A DNA stretch of 37,842 nucleotides from Cladosporium sp. IMV 00045 (taxonomy: Eukaryota; Ascomycota; Dothideomycetes; Cladosporiales; Cladosporiaceae), in assembly GCA_001931905.2 (NCBI GenBank), contig MSJI02000678.1:1-37842 (forward strand), read 5' to 3'. Below the pieces are notes generated by a model. The model was not told where the DNA came from and ran no database searches. It saw only the letters and a program-made list of their open reading frames with translations. Within the stretch, counting starts at the first letter, position 1; the number at the start of each line of letters is the position of its first letter. Below, piece after piece: positions 21,501 to 32,000 of the stretch. The translations under genes were made by a program, and so were the position numbers.

Positions 21501-23551
21501 TGCTTGAGTTCATCACTATTCAGCGTGGCGTCACCGACAAGGACAACACTGAGATGAAAGAGAAGCTGGCTCGCGCTGGTGAGATGGCAGTTGAGCCTAC
21601 CTCATCCGACGAGATCTCTCGTATTCTCAAGAAGCGTGGCCAGAAGATGTTCGAGCAGACCAACAACCAGCGCAAGCTCGAAGAACTCGACATCGATGCT
21701 GTCCTCGAGAACGCCGAAGAGCACAAGACTGAGCAGCCCGAGGGCATGACAACTGATGGTGGTGAAGAGTTCCTTCGCAGCTTCGAGTACACCGATGTCA
21801 AGGTCGACCTTGAGTGGGATGAAATTATTCCCCAAGCGGAGCTCGAGAAGATCAAAGAAGAGGAGCGCAAGAAAGAGGAAGCGGCTTACCTTGAGAGCGT
21901 CATCGAGGCAAATCAGCCACGCAAGAGGAAGGCACCTGTCGACGAGGCACGCGAACAGCGCGCCGCGAAGAAGAGAGCTCGCGATCTGGCCGCCGAAGCT
22001 GCTGCGGATGCCGCTTCGGATGATGACGATGATACTGATCGTGGCCGGGATCCCAAGCGACCTCTGGGCGAAAAGGAATGTCGCAATCTCATCCGCTCGT
22101 ACGAGCGGTTCGGTGCCTTCGAAGAGAAGGCCGACGACATTGTCCGCGAGGCTCGCCTCCTCAGCCGTGACATTGGTGTGGTTCGTGAGACCTTGCAAGC
22201 CGTGATCGACACAGCAGACAGACTTTTGAAGGAGGAGTCTGATCGCCTTGCTGATCTCGAACGCACAACCGGCAAGCAGATCACCAAGAAGGAGCGGAAG
22301 ACCGTACTCTACGACTTCCGAGGCGTCAAGCGCATCAATGCGGAGACGATCAAGGAACGCCCTATCGACATGCGCATGATTCGCGAATTGGTCGACCAGA
22401 GCAAGGATCCCAAGAGTTTCCGTATCCCAGAGGCCTCGAAGCCGGCATCCTACACTTGCGAATGGGGTGCCAGAGAGGATGGCATGCTCACCGTTGGCAT
22501 CGCGCGTCACGGTATGGGTGCGTGGGCTGCTATCCGCGATGACCCCGAGCTTGACATGGGAGACAAAATGTTCCTCGAGGAGCACCGAGTTGGACAAAAG
22601 GAAGAACGCGAGAAGAGCGAAGTCAAGACAACCAAGTCTCCTGGCGCTGTTCACCTTGTCCGTCGTGCTGGCTACCTGGTCAGCGTTCTTCGCGACAAGA
22701 CGAGCGGCGGCGCCAACAGCCAGGCGAGGAGAGCGATGGAGAATCACCATCGCAACAACCGTAAGCACGCAAGCTTCCAAGATCGGTTCGCTACGCCGAA
22801 TGGCTCGGCAAGCCCTGCACCTGGCCACCACCGCAAACACCAAAGCGATATCAGGAACAGCATGGATCGTCGTCAAAACCACAGCTCGCCCAATGGTCAT
22901 AGAAGGATCAGCACCGAGGATCGTGAACGTATCCGGGCAAGGCAGGCTGAGCAGCCTCGTCCAGGCCACCATCGCGTCACATCTTCACCCATGACCAATG
23001 GTGCTCACGCGAGGCCCATGTCAGAGTCGGACAAGAAGTTGCAGAGACTCTTTGCGCCTATATCCGACGTGCTGAATCGTGCTCATGGCGCTCAAAGGAA
23101 GCTCATCCCGGAGGACGGGCCGCGACTGAAGCTCATCAAAGTCAGCCTTGTTGCGATTGGTGGTTACATTACCAAGCACGAAAGCGCAAAGGAAAACTCT
23201 TCTCTGGAGAAGGACATGTGGGACTATGTCTCTAGACGTTACTGGCCACAAAGCAGCAAGGAAGACAAGCGTGTCTCTGGCAAGAAACTGAGAGACATGT
23301 ACGCCAAGATTGCTGGGCGAGATTCCGTCCCGAAGACCACCAACCCCAAGCCCGCCACGAAGCCTGAGAACAACGGCACCTCGGAGGCCAAGAAGGAGGT
23401 CAAGAAGGAGGCTAGCAGCGACCCTTCACCTGCCCAGGATACCAAACCCAAGGCGCCCTCGCCTGCTCAAGATACCAAGCCAAAGGCGCCCTTGCCCGCG
23501 GCAGCCAAGGAAGAAGACAAGATGGATGTCGACACAAAGTCTCCGGCATAG
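18519..23551 (+). CDS. CHD1: Chromodomain helicase Chd1 (chromatin remodelling ATPase)
   Basis: Six coding exons, 18519..18908, 18963..18989, 19047..19134, 19196..19525, 19580..19617 and 19670..23551, give 1584 aa with consistent phases. The N-terminus is acidic and Ser-rich. Tandem chromodomains lie at about 270-400 (one contains YHATWEPW). The Snf2 ATPase follows with Walker A DEMGLGKT near 471 and DEAH near 581, and the helicase C half ends near 870 (QAMARAHRIGQ). A SANT/SLIDE-type DNA-binding region comes next, then a C-terminal DUF4208/CHCT-type domain at about 1410-1500. Chd1 spaces nucleosomes over transcribed genes. Length and domain order match fungal Chd1. Exon 2 is only 27 nt, and intron 1 uses an unusual GTTCGT donor with a TACTAAT branch. 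The protein may start 17 residues earlier (see the leader entry). Confidence 0.96.
23426..23491 (+). repeat. Tandem 33-nt coding repeat in the CHD1 C-terminus
   Basis: Two adjacent 33-nt units encode the same 11 residues, SPAQDTKPKAP, differing at synonymous positions. This is a local duplication in the disordered Lys/Pro-rich tail, conserved at protein level despite base changes. Confidence 0.8.
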
Positions 23552-24017
23552 GAGGCTCGAGGCTCGCAAGACTCCACGGATACTTCTGCGACTTTTTCGT
23601 AGGAGTTTCGACACTCCCCGACATGGAAGGGGGTACTTCTTCAATGTTTTAATGTTTTTATTGCTATTGCTATTGCTGAGCGTTCCTGCACAAAACGAAG
23701 ACAAAAAAGCAGCCATCTATACTAGACGGGATCACGACTATTGCATCACCGGGGCCGGCGTAATACATTCGAGATGGGCGGTCGATGAACGGGAAGGACG
23801 CCCTTTTTCCTCTCAAAGTCCCAGGCGTATGGGCATACCGCAATGTTCGGAGTTTTTTTTTCGACGGATGTTTTTGGGAGCGGAAGTTTTTGAGCGAGGG
23901 GGGTAAAAGGGGTTGGAATTCTCCGCGCCTTTTATTCTCTCCCGAACTTTTCTGTTGCGTTTGTTGCGATAAGGCGCTTCCTTGAGTTTTTTTTTTCTCT
24001 TTCACCTCTATACCTAC
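23552..24017 (+). other. CHD1 3' flank
   Basis: About 470 bases after the CHD1 stop, with T-runs and T-rich stretches typical of fungal 3' UTRs. Small open frames here have no recognisable features. It leads into the tandem hairpins. Confidence 0.5.
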
Positions 24018-24081
24018 CCTCGCGATTCTCTTCCCTTTTGGGCCCTTTCAAGGCCCAATCGACGTTGAAGAGGATCGGAGG
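24018..24081 (+). ncRNA. Tandem structured hairpin, copy 1
   Basis: The 5' arm 24018-24033 pairs with 24067-24081 over 15 base pairs, with one bulged G at 24022. An asymmetric internal loop follows: CCTT at 24034-24037 opposite TCGACGTT at 24059-24066. A 7-bp upper stem, TTGGGCC/GGCCCAA (24038-24044 with 24052-24058), closes a 7-nt loop. Copy 2 has the same shape with compensating differences. The class is not recognised: it could be part of the CHD1 3' UTR or an independent small RNA. Confidence 0.5.
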
Positions 24082-24107
24082 TTCTGTTTTATCTTACCGG
24101 CTCTTAC

Positions 24108-24172
24108 ACCCTCTGGTCTTCTTCCCTTTTGGGTCTCTCACACCCAATCGCCGCTGAAGGGGATCAGAGGGT
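24108..24172 (+). ncRNA. Tandem structured hairpin, copy 2
   Basis: The 5' arm 24108-24124 pairs with 24156-24172 over 17 base pairs including three G-U wobbles. The internal loop CCTT (24125-24128) faces TCGCCGCT (24148-24155). The upper stem TTGGGT/ACCCAA (24129-24134 with 24142-24147) closes a 7-nt loop. The wobbles form only in plus-strand RNA, which argues that the transcript has the same orientation as CHD1. A 26-nt linker separates it from copy 1. Confidence 0.5.
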
Positions 24173-24515
24173 TCGAAATCAACTCTGCATATCAGGACTT
24201 CTTGGTTGGAAGGGTTGAGATACTGAAAACAAAATCTGCCTAAAACAATGTTCTACTACACTTTGAGATTCCTTTCCCTTTATCTCTCTGTCCTTTTGTT
24301 GGAATTGAGAGTGACTGTGTGATGATCGAATGTGAAGACTTTTGTACTTGTGTTCTGTATATCTGAGCCTTTATCCAAAAATGCCTCTCCTATGTCCTGG
24401 TGTTGGATTGACGATATTTTGGGTCGTGCATATTCCATACTTTGTGTCAGTCGTAGTGTTGTCGGTTCATGCCAGTGGTGTGAGTCGTCAAGGTAGCCAC
24501 GTCGCCCACTCACAT
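24173..24515. other. Spacer between hairpin copy 2 and the GH13 gene
   Basis: About 340 bases of AT-rich sequence with no supported gene. It is probably the 3' UTR of the minus-strand GH13 gene. A weak further inverted repeat (TCAAC...GTTGA, about 24179-24219) follows hairpin 2 but lacks the shared loop motifs. Confidence 0.5.
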
Positions 24516-26786
24516 CTAAGGGCTGGCAGTGCCTATCGCAGAGAAGTCAGCAAGTGCTCACGCGAACCCACACCACAAAGGTCAGGCAAAAAGCAAAAGC
24601 CGCCCAACTCACCAAGCAGCGCCTCCCAAGGCTTCAGCACAATCTTCCCCTTTGTCGCCTTCTCCGGCGCGCCAGCGACATAATTGCCCGCGACCCACTT
24701 CCTCACGCCAGCGTTCGAAGGCACCTCCCACTCAACGTCCTTCTCGGAGAAATTCAGCACGGTGACAAACGCCTCCTCCTCCCCGCGCCTCGCGTACGCG
24801 AAAATCGCATCGTTCCCATCCTCCGGGTCCAGCAGCTCGAAGTCGCCGTACACCAGCGCGTCCTTGTGCATCTTGCGCTGCTTCAGCCCGCGCTGCCAGA
24901 ACTGCAGGACGGAGAGGGAGTTTCCGCCGTCGGAGTGGGCGCGCTGCGCCTCAGCGTTGACGGTCTTGTAGTCGCTGTTGACGCGCATCCAGGGCGCGGT
25001 GGTGGCGTCGCAGAATCCTGCGTTGGGCGATTCCGAGGTCCATTGCACGGGCGTGCGGGCGTGGTCGCGCGCTTTGCGCTGCATGATGGATTTGGCGAAG
25101 GAGAGCTTCTCTTCGTCGTGCGGGTAGAGGGATTTCATCTGTGGAAGTTGGGGGTGAGTTTTTGTGTCTTGAGGGGTTTGGTTTTCTGGGGGTGGCGTGT
25201 GGTGCGTACCTTGTTCCAGTAGTTGATGGTCTCGACGTCTTTGTACTCGGACGGATCGAATTCGGGTGGCATGTTGCGCTGGCCGAGTTCTTCGCCTTGG
25301 TAGACGTAGAGCGTGCCGGAGAGCGTGGTCTGCATCAGGCAGAGCAGTTTGGCGCTGAGCTCGCGGTACTCGTCTTTGTCGCTGCAGTAGCGTGAGATGG
25401 AACGAGGGTTGTCTGAAGGTGGTGGTAATGGGTTAGTGCACGGCTCGAGGCGGTGAAGGGGGTGTCCGATCTCACCATGGTTCTCAATGAACAGACTGTT
25501 CCAGCCGTCGCGATCGATCATCAGGCTTTGCCATTTGTTGTAGATTTTCTTGATCTCATTGCTGTTCCAATCTCTCCAGGTGAGGCGAAAACCACTCTCG
25601 TCATTGTCTATGTCGACCATCTCGAAGATGAAGATCATGTTGAGCTCGCCACGCCTAGCGCCGACAACCTTCAAGATCTCCTCCTCGCTGCGCACGTAAG
25701 GCATCTCGCCGACCGTGATGGTGTCGTACTGGCTGAGCACTTCGCGGTTCATGGCCTGCAGCCACTCGTGAAGCCGTGGGCCATTGGCGTAGTACTTGTG
25801 ACCGGGCTGGTATTTGCTTCCCGGGGATGTAACCGGTGCGTCTGGGTACCCTGGTGTCTTGGAGATGTGATTGATGACGTCCATTCGGAAGCCGCTCGCA
25901 CCACGCTCCAACCAGAAGCGAAGCACGTCGTGAACAGCGGCGCGGACTTCGGGGTTCTCCCAGTTGAGATCGGGTTGCTCGGGAGTGAACAGAGCGAGGT
26001 AGTATTCCTGGGTCTTCTCATCCCAAGTCCAGGCGCTGTGGGCTTCTCCAAGAATCATAGCCCAGTTGTTTGGAGGCTGTCTGTTGCCATGCTCGTCGTA
26101 CTTAGGTGGTTGCCAGTGGTACCAGCTTCGCTTTGGGTTGTCCTTGGAGGAGCGAGACTGAAGAAACCAGTCGTGCTGGTCAGATGTGTGGTTGACGACA
26201 AGGTCCATCTGAGTGGGTTAGCGTCTTGATCTCTGCATTGTCTTGCGTGTTATCGGAAAGTTGTCGAGAAATAACTCCATCTTCCACGCACCATCAACTT
26301 CATGTCACGCTTGTGTAGACCAGCAATCAGCTCGTCAACATCACCAAGGGTGCCATATCTAGGATCGATGTCTTTGTAGTCGGCCTTTGCCACCTAATTA
26401 GCAGTTGAAACGTTGCAGAGCCAATGGTGTCAACGAACAATATCGTAGCCCATATCAACCTGAGGCGACTTGTAGATGGGAGAAAGCCAGACGACATCAA
26501 CTGCATCAAGGTCAGATCGGTGCACTGGAACTGCAGCAGAATGATTCCATCTCACCGCCTAGGTGCTTGAAGTAATCGAGTTTGGAAATAACACCCTTGA
26601 TGTCTCCCCATCCTGGAAGATTGCCAGAACCGGTGGATTTGAATGACGCCGGATAGACCTAGAAGAGACAATGTATCAGAGGCGACCGAACTTATTGTCT
26701 CGCTGAAAGAATGATGATACCTGGTAAACCACGGCCTCTTTCCACCAACGATGCTTAGCGGATCCCATCTCGACGATCTCGCCCAT
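24516..26786 (-). CDS. GH13 alpha-glucosidase, isomaltase/oligo-1,6-glucosidase type
   Basis: Eight exons, complement(24516..24532, 24613..25138, 25210..25412, 25476..26208, 26292..26384, 26439..26500, 26556..26658, 26721..26786), give 600 aa, the usual size for fungal maltases. All catalytic GH13 residues are present: nucleophile Asp218 (GFRMDV), acid Glu276 (TVGEMPY) and transition-state Asp353 (ENHDNPRS). The residue after the nucleophile is Val219. In yeast, Val here marks isomaltases cutting alpha-1,6 links and Thr marks maltases. There is no signal peptide, so it is probably cytosolic and acts on imported oligosaccharides. Intron 3 uses a GTTCGT donor, and its AAAG acceptor was chosen to keep GYDIADYKDID; TTAG nine bases earlier is also in frame. 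The final 17-nt exon rests on a GTGAGT donor and CTGAC branch. Unspliced, the frame would run to 24533. Confidence 0.92.
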
Positions 26787-26881
26787 TCTCCTATTGTGAT
26801 AGTGTGAAGTGGAAAATCAAAAATTGAGGGGGTTTTGTTTGTGCAGCAATGGAATGCAAGATGGACTTGCCGGACAGACAG

Positions 26882-26887
26882 TTTATA
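26882..26887 (-). promoter_or_regulatory. TATA-like box of the GH13 gene
   Basis: TATAAA reads on the minus strand about 100 nt upstream of the GH13 ATG (26786), a usual spacing for an inducible fungal promoter. Confidence 0.4.
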
Positions 26888-27214
26888 TCGCAAACAAGCA
26901 AAGAAAGAACAAGTTGGTCGAAAGCACCCACCCACTTCTCGTCCAAGAGTGTCTCCGCGTCATGCTGCACCGCGATCCACATTTGAAAGTCAATCTGCTA
27001 TTTCCCCGAAGGTGCTTTCTCCGAGAAGTACTGCGAGTATTGTCGCGAGCATTTTTCCACTTGTCGGGGTTACCAAGAAGGCCACTTCAACATGATGATT
27101 CGAGTGGTCGATGTTGTTTGGAAAAGCAAGTCTGTTGTGTAGTCGTAGACGAGTGTGGTGGCTCTCGTTCGGTTGAAGGTAGCACAGAAGTCATTCGGTC
27201 AAGCTGGAGGTCTG

Positions 27215-27220
27215 CACGTG
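27215..27220. promoter_or_regulatory. CACGTG E-box in the RAD51 upstream region
   Basis: A perfect CACGTG palindrome about 200 nt upstream of the RAD51 ATG, a site for bHLH factors such as Cbf1-type proteins. One hexamer alone is weak evidence. Confidence 0.3.
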
Positions 27221-27422
27221 ACCGCGCGACTTACCACCGTAGGCGCTTCTTAGGCAGCGGCAGCGAGCCCTGGTGGCTTACCATTTGCCACTTCGTCGCG
27301 TCGACCGCGTTTTATCTTTCTCTGTCTCTTCGCGCAGTGCTTCTCTCAACCTTCATCGTAGACACACTTTCCTCTACTCTCCTCTCTCAATCGAACAAGC
27401 ATTTCCGCATATTGCATTCAGC

Positions 27423-28625
27423 ATGAGCGCCGAAGAAGACCAGCAGTCACAGTCGGGCTACGAGGATGGCCTTGCTGGGGGACCTGGCGCTCCGACGCCA
27501 CTCTCTGCGCTTGAGGTGAGATATCTCGAATGTTGCATAACGTAGCATATCTAACTCCATTGTAGGGCATGTCTGGTCTCTCAAAGCGTGACATTCAATT
27601 GTTCGTCGATGCTGGCTACAACACCGTGGAGAGTGTAGCATACACGTATGTACACTAACAAGCAATACACTCTGGGAAGCAAGTCTGACTCCCGATAGGC
27701 CAAAGAAAATACTCGAGACGATAAAAGGTGTTTCTGAACAGAAAGCCACCAAAATCCTCGTTGAAGGTAAGATTCGAAACGATGACATCCTTGCCTTGTC
27801 TAACTCGTTGCAGCGTCAAAACTCGTACCGATGGGCTTTACAACCGCCACCGAAATGCACGCGCGAAGATCCGAACTCATCTCAATCACCACTGGCTCCA
27901 AACAACTTGACACCCTACTTGCAGGAGGCATTGAGACTGGTAGCATCACAGAGGTTTTTGGCGAGTTCAGAACGGGTAAAAGTCAAATTTGCCATACCCT
28001 CGCTGTGACCTGCCAGCTTCCGTTCGACATGGGTGGCGGAGAAGGAAAGTGTCTGTACATTGACACTGAGGGCACGTTCAGACCCGTCCGCTTGCTGTCG
28101 GTTGCAAATCGTTATGGCTTGTCTGGTGAGGAGGTTCTGGACAACGTCGCATATGCTCGTGCATACAACTCAGACCACCAGCTGCAACTGCTCAACCAGG
28201 CCGCGCAAATGATGACAGAGACTCGCTTCTCGCTGCTCGTCGTCGACAGTGCTACTTCGCTGTACCGCACAGATTTCATGGGTCGTGGCGAATTAAGCAG
28301 TCGTCAAACCCATCTGGCCAAGTTCATGCGTACGCTACAGCGACTCGCAGATGAGTTTGGTATCGCCGTCATCATCACCAACCAGGTCGTCGCACAAGTC
28401 GATGGTGGGCCTAGCGCAATGTTCAACCCCGATCCGAAGAAACCAATTGGCGGCAACATCATTGCACACGCATCTACTACGAGGCTTTCATTGAAGAAGG
28501 GCAGAGGCGAGACGAGAATTTGCAAGATCTACGACTCGCCTTGCTTGCCGGAAAGCGATTGCATGTTTGCCATCAATGAAGATGGCATCGGCGACCCGTC
28601 GCCGAAGGATCTTGAAAAAGAGTAG
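27423..28625 (+). CDS. RAD51: Rad51 recombinase
   Basis: Four exons, 27423..27515, 27566..27645, 27699..27766 and 27814..28625, give 350 aa, within the family range. Phases agree at each junction. The N-terminal helical domain ([10 protein letters not shown] to [18 protein letters not shown]) is followed by the RecA-like ATPase core, with Walker A GEFRTGKS at 130-137 and Walker B LLVVD near 221. The ssDNA-binding loop region and a conserved C-terminal segment ([13 protein letters not shown]) follow. Rad51 forms the nucleoprotein filament for strand exchange in homologous recombination. The first three exons are short and split the N-terminal domain. Dmc1 is less likely, because the [12 protein letters not shown] linker and the N-terminus read as Rad51. 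Confidence 0.97.
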
Positions 28626-29044
28626 GCTCCCACAAAGCGCGACGTTTTTGTCTTTTGAGCGAGTCGAGCGATCAACTGCAGCTGATGGAAGGAATGGCTT
28701 TACGATGCATGGAATGGCGTATGGTATTTTCTTTTTGAGTGGGCGGGGAGGCATTGGGAGTTCCCTGACATGCATGTGACTGCGAGACACGAGTTCGTAG
28801 CTAATTACTTTTGATACCCAATGCAATTTTCTCATGTCACATTTGAAACTCCAAGACTTAGTGAAGCACTGTTTTGTCCAAAGTAGACTCCATCGGTGAA
28901 TGAGAAGGCTGTGGTGGTCCAAGCTTCACCAATCTTCAACTTGAAGCGCGAAACGCGAACTACAACGAAGCAATCCAATCTTTGGCGAGGCTCATCAACC
29001 GACCACCGGCCTAGCACCCTCTTTCGCCACGCCTTTCAATAACC
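28626..29044. other. Intergenic between RAD51 and NUP120
   Basis: About 420 bases, holding the RAD51 3' UTR and the NUP120 promoter. No gene, repeat or RNA gene seen. Confidence 0.6.
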
Positions 29045-32000
29045 ATGGCGAGGCCGGCAAATACCCCCACGCTCTTTCAGGAGGTGCAATTGTCGCCTGC
29101 GCCAGCCTCACCTTCCTCAATCCTCACGATCAACACGACCAGCAACAAATCACAAGCTGTCACAATCTTCGGCGCAGGGCGCAAACGGGGCTACAACGAG
29201 ATCAGCGAGTTGGACGAGGAGTCATATGCGCGCAAACATCTTGCTTCAGATGCTTCGGTCTTCTTCCGTCGCAAGAGCAGATTCCCACGCAGTTTTCTTT
29301 GGCGCGTGCTGAATGACCGACGGCTGCTGGAGGTGCAATGTGTGGACTTGGTGCAGGAGAGGAGCGACTCGCAAAACGCGGGATCTTTGACTTATCACAT
29401 CGAGCTCGATTCGGAAATCGTAAGAGGAGGCGTTGCTTTTGCGGATCCCCAAGAGACGGATGCGCTGGAGATTTTTGTCTTGACCAAGAGCAGCGATCTG
29501 TTCACCATTACACTCAAGAGGGACCTCTTGACTAGGGATGCACCGCTTCCGGAATTTGATCCTTCGTCGGTGGTGAAGAAGTACACTCCGAGCTCTTTTG
29601 GATTCCGCTACCCTTACCGCATGGTCGCAGTAAGCAGCCTGGAGATCCTTGTTTCGCTACACGATGGCTGTCTATTGCGCTTAGAGCGACAGCACAATGA
29701 GAGCGCCACACAATGGAGAGAGACGTTCTACAGTGAAGGTGGCTGGAGCGGCACATTAAAGGGCCTCAACCCTCTGAAGAGACGGCAAGCAGTAAGATAT
29801 GGCGAAATGGACCTTGACATGAACTCGGCAGTCGATCTTGCGAAGAGTCAAGACGGCAACTTTGTGTGGACGGTCACTCTGGATCACTACCTCAAAGCTT
29901 GGAGCGCGAACACTGGAAAGGTGGCTTTGCAGATGGACCTCTCAAATGAAAAGGCAGACCGCGATGGGTCGAAACGCCAACCGAGATACGTCATGACGGC
30001 CGAGCAAGGCAAGCTCCTTCAAATTGTAAAAGCACCTCAAGCGTCTGAGGACGCCTCGGTTGCACGTATGGAAGAGGATGGGCGTTACTTTGTCTGGGTG
30101 CACTCGCCCAAAGATCATCAATTCAAGATCTACGAGGTCTCCACCAGCCAAACCTCGGCTGGTGAGACATTGAGATGTGAGGACCACCAGCCAAGGGCGC
30201 GACTGATCCCACCTGTCGAGGAAATGCTAAACACCAACATCTGGCATCTCGAGGAGTTCCACGTGCAACCTTCGACGGACTGGAGTGTAACACAGCTGTG
30301 GATCAGAGCACGAAGCGGCGCACTGTGCAAAACTTTCACAATCACTTTCGACCCGCTCGAAGAAGATCATGAGGAGCTCACTAGAGCGTTTCGAACCGGG
30401 TGGATTGTCGTTGACAATGGTCCATTGACATCAGAGCATCTGCGAGAGGCTGGTGACTACCCGGCACCGCTTCAACCCAACACCGACTCTCCTATCACCC
30501 CTACCGAGAGATGGATCTCTTTCCTGTTTTTGCCTGGACGCTTCTCGACTGCAAGCATCGAGGCCGCCCTCAACACATATTGCAAACGTCGCAAGCTTCC
30601 TAAGCAATCCGGAAAGGCGCTCAATGCGTCATCGACTCCTCTTCAAGAGCGCTTGATCGCAGCTGTCACCAGCAAAATCGTTTTGGCGCGTTCTGCGAGT
30701 GAACAGCCAGATTACGACCGATACCACAACGATGTGTACGCACAGTGGTCCGGTTTCTACTCCATCCTAGAAGACCTCCAAAAGAGGAGAATGGAATCAG
30801 TCAGCTTGTCTTTTGACCATGAGCTCGCGCTGCCATGGTCTGTCTTCTCGGATGCCGTAGCTCCTCTACGAGCAAATGACAGCCTGGAGCTCATGTGTCT
30901 GAACCAAGGTCTGCTGGAGGACGGCGGGCTTCAAAAGCTCGACCCAGAAATCGCCCAATCCATCTATAGCCCCAACGATCAGCACGCGTTGCCTGTGACC
31001 GTGCTCATTGATGCCGCGCACGAGTTCAGGAAATCGCTCTCTGCGGAGGCACAGGACATTTTCAGGCGCATAGCCTACCAGGATGCATTGGCGGACGATG
31101 ATGATGTTGTGGCTGATCTTCAAGGCCTTTACGAGAGAGCCGATCTTAACACCGAAGTGTCAGAGGAAATCTTCAGCGCGCTTGAACTCAATGTCACGGA
31201 GCTTCAGGGGCTCGGTAGCATTGATCGCCAGGTGTTTCAGCAAGTCTTCAGGCGTTTGGATAACACCAAGTCTGGCACCAGCAACAAACCAACTCTGGAT
31301 TCCTGTGTCTTCGGCGACAGGTTCAACGTTGCTGTCGCCCAGCAGAGTCTGCGACAGAACGAGACTATCTTGTTGGATCTCTTGGCTCTGGTAGCCTTCA
31401 TGGCAGGCGATCTTGAACCAAGTGAGCTGCACCCGGACTTTGCGCCTAGAAAGCTATATGCTGAGATCATGAAACTTCTGAAACAAACCTCTCTGCGACT
31501 TTGGTTGGCCAGTCACACTCGGATGGAGCCACCGCAAAGCGCAGGCGCCGATGCAGTTGAGGTGACTTTGCTCGAAAGCTTCTTCGCCGGCGATTGGAAA
31601 CGAAACGCGGCCAAGGACGATGATGCAGAGATGCCAGTGCTTCTCACGACCTGGAGCAAACGCTGGGCGTACGCAGTCGACCTCAGCAAAGACTGGACTG
31701 GTGCAACATGTCATGTCTTCTCTATGCTATTGCAGAGCGAGCTTTATGAGCTTGCTGCGGACTTTGTCAAATTCATGCCCACCACACCTTGGTCTACCTA
31801 CATGCAAGCACGCCTCTCTGTGGCTCTGGGAGAGTACGATACCGCCGCCGCAGCGTTCCGTGAGGCTGCCGAAGGATTGGCGCCTCCTGAGAAGCTATCG
31901 AAGGGAATCCCCGACACGGCAGGTCTTCTCAACGCGGACGAGCTCAACTTCTTCCGCGCCGGCCTTTCTCAGTACTACCAGCATATCGCAGCCATCTTTC

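Larger units (their letters stand above)
26787..27422. promoter_or_regulatory. Divergent promoter of the GH13 gene and RAD51
   Basis: 636 bases separate two genes transcribed away from each other, so both promoters are here. It carries a TATA-like box for the GH13 gene and a CACGTG palindrome nearer RAD51. A frame open across it into the RAD51 start lacks an ATG and looks like chance. Confidence 0.6.

Noticed and set aside
21602..22972. 456-codon antisense frame opposite CHD1
   Set aside because: It is antisense to the conserved Chd1 helicase and DNA-binding region and has no recognisable domain. The gap in stops follows from CHD1 codon bias.
24165..24185. B-box-like GGGTTCGAAATC at the foot of hairpin 2
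   Set aside because: There is no A box or cloverleaf around it. Part of it belongs to the hairpin stem, so a Pol III gene is not supported.
26809..27426. 205-codon frame across the GH13/RAD51 promoter
   Set aside because: It starts from GTG, not ATG, overlaps the RAD51 start in another frame, and has no domain.
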